Assembly: GCA_018398765.1 (NCBI GenBank)
Contig: JAHBMJ010002498.1
Location: forward strand, 2,063-12,062
Direction of reading: 5' to 3'
DNA length: 10,000 nt
DNA from: Chromera velia
Lineage: Eukaryota > Sar > Chromeraceae
The translations under genes and the position numbers were made by a program. Under the pieces are notes generated by a model that did no database searches, was not told the origin of the DNA, and saw only the letters and a program-made list of their open reading frames with translations. Position 1 is the first letter of the stretch; each line of letters starts with the position of its first letter. Of the stretch, positions 6,797 to 10,000 are shown piece after piece.

Positions 6797-9308
6797 AGGA
6801 AAGAAAAAGAAAAGGCACCGAGAGAAAGAGAAAGCAAGAGAGAGAGAAAGAGAGCTTTATGGACTGACCTTCGTCTCCTCCTCCTTCCACCTCCCTCTCT
6901 GCATCTGCCGATGTTACCATCATTCGTGTATCTTGGAATTCGTGCCCCTCCCCTCCCCCCTGAAACGCCATCTCTCTAGGGTCTGCAGAGTATCGCTCCT
7001 GGTCCCCCTCCCCCTCTTCCATCATCCGATGATCGTTCCACTCCCCTCCTTCCCCCTCCCCGTCTCCTTCTCCCTCTCCATCCATCTCCATCTCGATAGG
7101 GACGTTCATCGATCGACCGCCGTCGTCCCACCGAGGCTCTGCATGCAGAATCCATCAAAGCAGCAACCATCCAAGTGAATTAACTAACTCGATCAACGCA
7201 CGATTCTTCCTTCCACGCTACTGTCAAGATTCTTTCGCTCATTCTCTTCATGCTGTCAGCAGTGCATTCTTCCACAGGGCTCCTGCAGGGCCTCCCTCCT
7301 GCATCTTTCTGCCTGCCACTCACGACAGCAAGCATTCGCATCCTTCCTTCCAAGGGCATGCAAACTTTGACCGGTGTCTCTTTTTTCTCTCTCAGTCCGG
7401 AAAGCGCCAACAGAGACAACACTTCTAGAGAATCCGTACAGAAAGGGTGCTCTTCCACAACCCATTCACGGAACACCTAGCGACAACAAGCACGAACGGA
7501 TCCTTGGAATGAATAGTCAGCCTTCATGGTGAACTAGGAACAAAACACCCACCCACCCACCCAGTAGCACACTCACTCACCCATACTTTTCTCCTCCATG
7601 GTCTCTCCATGATCCCTTCCTCCTTCCAATTCGTCCTTTCCCTTTTCGCTTCCTTCCTCATCGTCCTCCTCTTTCGATTTCCTGTCACAGCAGCTTCTGA
7701 ACGCTTCCCGGTTCCACCAAGCCACAAACCCGAGAACGCCCAGGGCAAGCACCGCAGCCACCAGGACCACCGCGAGAGCCCACGTCGGAAAGACCCTGGG
7801 GGGGTCTGCAGGAAAGAAAGAACAGTCAGGAAAGAAAGAACATGTGTGTGCGATCAGAAAGACGATTGAATGTTTGCACAAATCCGCCTGCCAGACAGAA
7901 AGAGAAGGGGTGGGTAAGGAGACGGACATTCAGGCCAGGATAATTTGACAACCGCACGGCCGTGTGAACGAAGAAGAAGGCATAGCAAGAAGAAGCAAAG
8001 GAACGGGCGGGAGCGACAGAGAAGTAGAAAACGAGAAAGGGGAAAATGAGAGAGAACAAGACGCAGCTTGCGAACTGCTCCCTCTTTGTCTGATGCCTTT
8101 CCTTTGCATTCCCGCCCCGCCCCCCTGCCTGGCCTCCCAACAAAGCTTTGCTTAATTTAATTGCACGGAAGGAAGGCTGACCACAGGAAACCAGAAGCAC
8201 GGCGTTGTCTGGACAGGAAGCCATCGGGTCGCTGTATGAGCAGTCGAAAGTTCCCAAGAAATTCTCATTCTCAAAGGGACAATCTGTCACAAAGCGCGCC
8301 GCATACGTGCCCACGTTCTCATAAGTTCCCTTCGCCCACAGATTCCCAAAATTTTCCGCATCGCTGTTGTCGTTGGCACACAGAGACCCAACGAATCGCC
8401 TCAAGTCCAAACTTTCCAAAGGAGAGAACCAGCAGACAGTGAAGGGCAGGCCGCCATCTGCCGGGTCTCTCAACAGAGGAAGGTTCATTTCCTCGGGATA
8501 AGAGAGACCAGTCACGTCCTTTGTTGCTACCAGGTTGTGTATCACACCCACTGCACACACACAGAAGACAAATACGAATATATGCAAATTTCTTGTTGAG
8601 AGGCGCAGAACCAATCGGACAAATACCAAAAAACTGTTGCTGTGGACTCATCCTACCGAGACCATACAGGCGACTCTGCATCATGCAGGGCCGTGATTGA
8701 GCTGGTCGCACGTGAAGATGAAGAACCATCTACCAGCAGGAAGACGACCAACGAATTCATTCAAAGCAGACTCAGGGACGACCGCAGCTCCATTCATGAG
8801 AGGACATGAGCCCTATAATCCATCTGATCTTCTGATGACACATTTTTTCTGTGAACCGGCACGGCATCTCTATGCATGGACAGAGAGTGCACGCATACCG
8901 TGGAAGCGCGCATTGCGTACGCTCAGCTTGCAAAGATTTCTGCGACTCGTGAGAAGATGACAAGAAGATATATATCTGAGTACACATGTTTGTCGGGGAC
9001 GAAATCAAAAAGAGGGCACGAAGGGGAAGAGAAGAAGGAGAGAACAGCGCTGACTTGAGAAAGACCGAGAAGGCACGAAGCCATCGAAGGAGAGCTAGGC
9101 CGAAGTGAATGAGAGAGCAGATGCATGCGCAGTGGAGATACATGAACAGAGGCCGACCTTTGAATCCTTCGGCCTCTTTAAGAGAAGCCAAGAGAAAAAC
9201 AGCCAGAGGAAGGCTGATCGTTGCCGGTAGAGAAGAGAAGCTGGAAAAGGCAGAGAAGGACGAGGACCCTGCTGTCCTTTTCATCAACGACCATCGTGCA
9301 GCATTCAT
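4263..9308 (-). CDS. Five-exon single-pass membrane protein with long disordered tail (whole gene)
   Basis: The model joins 9308-9158, 8550-8182, 7805-7581, 7138-6869 and 6034-4263: 2787 nt, 928 residues, no internal stop. All four introns are GT-AG and phase 1, and each donor has G at -1. The product has a signal peptide (about 28-45) and an ectodomain of about 125 residues with six Cys. A transmembrane helix follows (about 181-203: TWALAVVLVAAV to VAWW, then basic NREAFRSCCDRK), placing the C-terminus in the cytoplasm. The cytoplasmic part is about 725 residues, rich in Glu, Gly, Ser, Tyr and Met, with 8-residue repeats at 735-790. There is no kinase, phosphatase or other enzyme motif. The architecture suggests a cell-surface receptor, adhesion or scaffold protein, but no family is recognised and function is unknown. 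Start choice: the ATG at 9308 follows an in-frame TAG at 9341-9339. The 5' end and exon 2/5 edges are the least certain parts. Confidence 0.65.
4680..4847 (-). repeat. 24-bp tandem repeat encoding seven M-x-Y-E-E-G-x-G octapeptides
   Basis: Seven in-register 24-bp units inside exon 5 encode MPYEENRS, MAYEEGPG (twice), MAFEEGAG, MAYVEGHG, MTYEDDAR and GPYEDPAD. The central units are nearly identical in DNA and the outer units have diverged, the usual pattern for an array that expands from the middle. The invariant features are an aromatic residue at position 3 and an acidic residue at position 5. Confidence 0.85.
6004..6161 (-). repeat. 41-bp direct repeat carrying two candidate splice acceptors
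   Basis: Positions 6004-6044 and 6121-6161 match at 40 of 41 bases, 117 bp apart. On the minus strand each copy holds CTCTCTG[C/T]AG followed by the exon-5 start CCTACTGGG and codons for YWEHGGTMQ. Copy 1 acceptor (TAG, 6154-6152) has the longer pyrimidine tract; copy 2 acceptor is CAG at 6037-6035. The spacer is 39 codons with no in-frame stop, so both starts give the same phase and frame downstream. Confidence 0.85.
6165..6206. repeat. (GA)n tract / pyrimidine tract before the exon-5 acceptor
   Basis: About 40 bp of GA dinucleotides with occasional GGGA on the plus strand. On the minus strand it is a CT-rich tract immediately upstream of the distal exon-5 acceptor and would act as its polypyrimidine tract. 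Confidence 0.7.
6683..6815. repeat. 133-nt uninterrupted purine tract, (GAAA)n with an AGAAAGAAAG super-period
   Basis: Every base on the plus strand from 6683 to 6815 is A or G. The outer parts are GAAA tetranucleotides; the core (about 6695-6775) is a 10-bp unit, AGAAAGAAAG, repeated about eight times. It lies inside intron 4 of the membrane-protein gene, where the transcript would be pure pyrimidine. Purine bias extends less strictly from about 6420 to 6855. The frames it opens are artefacts. Confidence 0.95.
6869..7138 (-). CDS. Exon 4: acidic, Gly/Met-containing linker
   Basis: 270 nt, symmetric phase 1-1, residues 250-338. The acceptor is TCTGCATGCAG|AG (7139 side) and the donor GAAG|GTCAGT. 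It encodes PRWDDGGRSMNVPIEMEMDG followed by EGEGDGEGEGGEW and Met-rich acidic sequence (HRMMEEGEG, DTRMMVTSADAE). No domain is visible and it is probably disordered. Support comes from the phase match at both ends and a frame that turns to pure repeat translation immediately past the donor. Confidence 0.7.
7547..7562. repeat. (ACCC)4 tract, GGGT quadruplex motif in intron 3
   Basis: Four perfect ACCC units. On the gene's strand this is GGGTGGGTGGGTGGGT, starting 18 bases into intron 3 just downstream of the GTGAGT donor. Four G-triplets with one-base loops are the tightest canonical quadruplex arrangement. Confidence 0.9.
7581..7805 (-). CDS. Exon 3: transmembrane helix and acidic juxtamembrane segment
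   Basis: 225 nt, symmetric phase 1-1, residues 175-248. The acceptor TTCTTTCCTGCAG|AC and the donor ATGG|GTGAGT are both excellent. It encodes PPRVFPTW, then a 23-residue hydrophobic helix ending VAWW. A stop-transfer-like stretch with two adjacent Cys (SCCDRK, possible palmitoylation) follows, then KEEDDEEGSEKGKDELEGG, which is strongly charged. Because both borders are phase 1, omitting this exon would keep the frame and remove the membrane anchor. Confidence 0.75.
8182..8550 (-). CDS. Exon 2: six-cysteine ectodomain
   Basis: 369 nt, symmetric phase 1-1, residues 52-173. The acceptor is TGTGTGTGCAG|TG. The sequence begins GVIHNLVATKDVTGLSYPEE and ends NAVLLVSC. It has six cysteines, enough for three disulfides, and no N-X-S/T glycosylation sequon. 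It is compact in composition, in contrast with the rest of the protein, so it is probably the only folded domain. The chosen donor is TGTG|GTCAGC, ending the exon at 8182. TTCC|GTGCAA, ending at 8167, is also phase 1 and would add five residues. I favour the first because exons 1 and 4 also use G|GTC donors. No known domain family is recognised. Confidence 0.7.
9158..9308 (-). CDS. Exon 1: signal peptide
   Basis: Encodes residues 1-50 plus the first base of codon 51. It reads MNAARWSLMKRTAG, then a Ser/Phe-rich stretch and the hydrophobic core LPATISLPLAVFLLASL. Small and polar residues (KEAEG) before FK would suit signal-peptidase cleavage. The donor is AAAG|GTCGGC, phase 1. A second ATG at 9284 (MKRT) would give a more ordinary signal-peptide length and could be the real start. 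This exon is predicted only from the phase match, donor and signal-peptide character. Confidence 0.5.
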
Positions 9309-9922
9309 CGTCGTAGACTCACTCCTGTGTGGGTCTGTCTACTGTATTTTACGTATGTCTGCACTCAGTGGTCAAGATGGGGAAATAAGGAAGTCAGATT
9401 CGCCGCCCGTGAACTAGCTGGCGTCTTTCAGTATTCCGCGTTTGTCACTGACGGATTGCCGTCAGGATGGACAGAAGATACGTACTGATGAGTCCGATCA
9501 GACTGAGGGCTTCGTTGGCTGCATGCTTGCATGGGGAGCGTCTTCCTTTTGGCAAAGTGAGAGGAGCGAGCCCACCAAAGAAGGAAGAGATTGCATGGTC
9601 TGTGTATGAACAATGCATATCTGCATGCATGTATACGAAGTTTGTATTAAACCGGCCATGGATGTAATTAACTTTCACGTGACAATTATAAACTATCACT
9701 TTTACTGAAACACACCCACCCTCAGGTGAGTGCCATGTGAGTGCCTTATCGTGTGTTCACACACGCAGCGGTTTTTTAAATTAATTAAATTAAATAGCGT
9801 GCACCGAGAATTTTTATGCGAATTTCCGATATACTTCTCAGGGCCTCTGCAGAGCTTATAGTTTATAGTTTGGTCGGGGTGCTACCCTCCAGGACGCACA
9901 AACTTCATTCTTAATTACCTTC
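9309..9922. other. Upstream flank of the membrane-protein gene; no supported coding gene
   Basis: The 5' UTR and promoter of the minus-strand gene should lie here. An in-frame TAG at 9341-9339 closes the reading frame above the ATG. Short frames on both strands have no protein character. Candidate regulatory words include the palindrome CACGTG (9677-9682) and a nearby A/T-rich TTATAATTG on the minus strand. An A/T block lies at about 9772-9795. A perfect plus-strand donor-like CAG|GTGAGT sits near 9726. None is proven functional. Confidence 0.4.
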
Positions 9923-9942
9923 TCGCGCGCGAATGCGCGCGA
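9923..9942. repeat. Perfect GC inverted repeat (possible hairpin)
   Basis: TCGCGCGC (9923-9930), the loop GAAT, and GCGCGCGA (9935-9942) form an eight-base-pair stem of alternating CG. It sits in AT-richer DNA. Alternating CG also has Z-DNA potential. No T-run or gene end nearby makes it a terminator. Confidence 0.8.
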
Positions 9943-10000
9943 ACAAACTTGCATGTATCCCATACGATCGATACATGCATGCATGCACGTCTATTAATAA

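Noticed and set aside
6640-6979. Plus-strand Lys/Glu/Arg-rich frame resembling a coiled-coil protein
   Set aside because: It is a (GAAA)n microsatellite translation in all frames.
6313-7109. Minus-strand frames with runs of Leu, Ser and Phe resembling many membrane helices
   Set aside because: They are translations of the (CTTT)n intronic tract. Only the segment upstream of the GAAG|GTCAGT donor is retained, as exon 4.
7180-7480. 98-residue minus-strand frame between exons 3 and 4
   Set aside because: It lacks a consensus acceptor and donor in matching phase. Exons 3 and 4 already join cleanly in phase 1, so it is treated as intron 3.

Overview
The window is nuclear DNA of a eukaryote. It has spliced genes with GT-AG introns, pyrimidine-rich acceptors, abundant microsatellites and low-complexity tracts, CATG-type palindromes and large non-coding stretches. 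No bacterial operon structure, rRNA or tRNA was seen. The style (introns of about 0.4-0.8 kb, mixed base composition, many simple repeats) would fit an algal protist such as a chromerid alveolate or a stramenopile alga. That assignment is an impression, not a demonstration.

The main content is one minus-strand gene occupying roughly 9308 down to 4263. I reconstructed five exons (9308-9158, 8550-8182, 7805-7581, 7138-6869, 6034-4263) joined by four GT-AG introns, all phase 1. The predicted 928-residue protein is a single-pass type I membrane protein. It has a signal peptide in exon 1, a six-cysteine ectodomain in exon 2, a transmembrane helix and acidic juxtamembrane segment in exon 3, and an acidic Met-containing linker in exon 4. 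Exon 5 encodes a very long disordered cytoplasmic tail with seven 8-residue repeats and several R-R-x-S sites. I do not recognise the family. Exon 5 has a duplicated acceptor: a 41-bp direct repeat 117 bp apart gives two possible in-frame starts.

Positions 1-2200 are a GC-rich, low-complexity region. On the minus strand it holds a 1.5-kb reading frame (1909 to 386) broken only by one TGA and one TAG, with a UIM-like motif and a poly-Ser run, probably a decayed gene or element. Positions 2200-3060 are an AT-rich island with A/T inverted repeats and a structured 10/12-bp tandem array. Positions 3060-4260 contain one short plausible plus-strand coding exon (3191-3354), a (TCCC)9 tract, a candidate small plus-strand intron with a (CATG)5 palindrome, and the 3' flank of the main gene. 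Positions 9309-10000 are the upstream flank of the main gene, with palindromes and no convincing coding sequence.

All functional statements come from reading the sequence. No database search or expression evidence was available.
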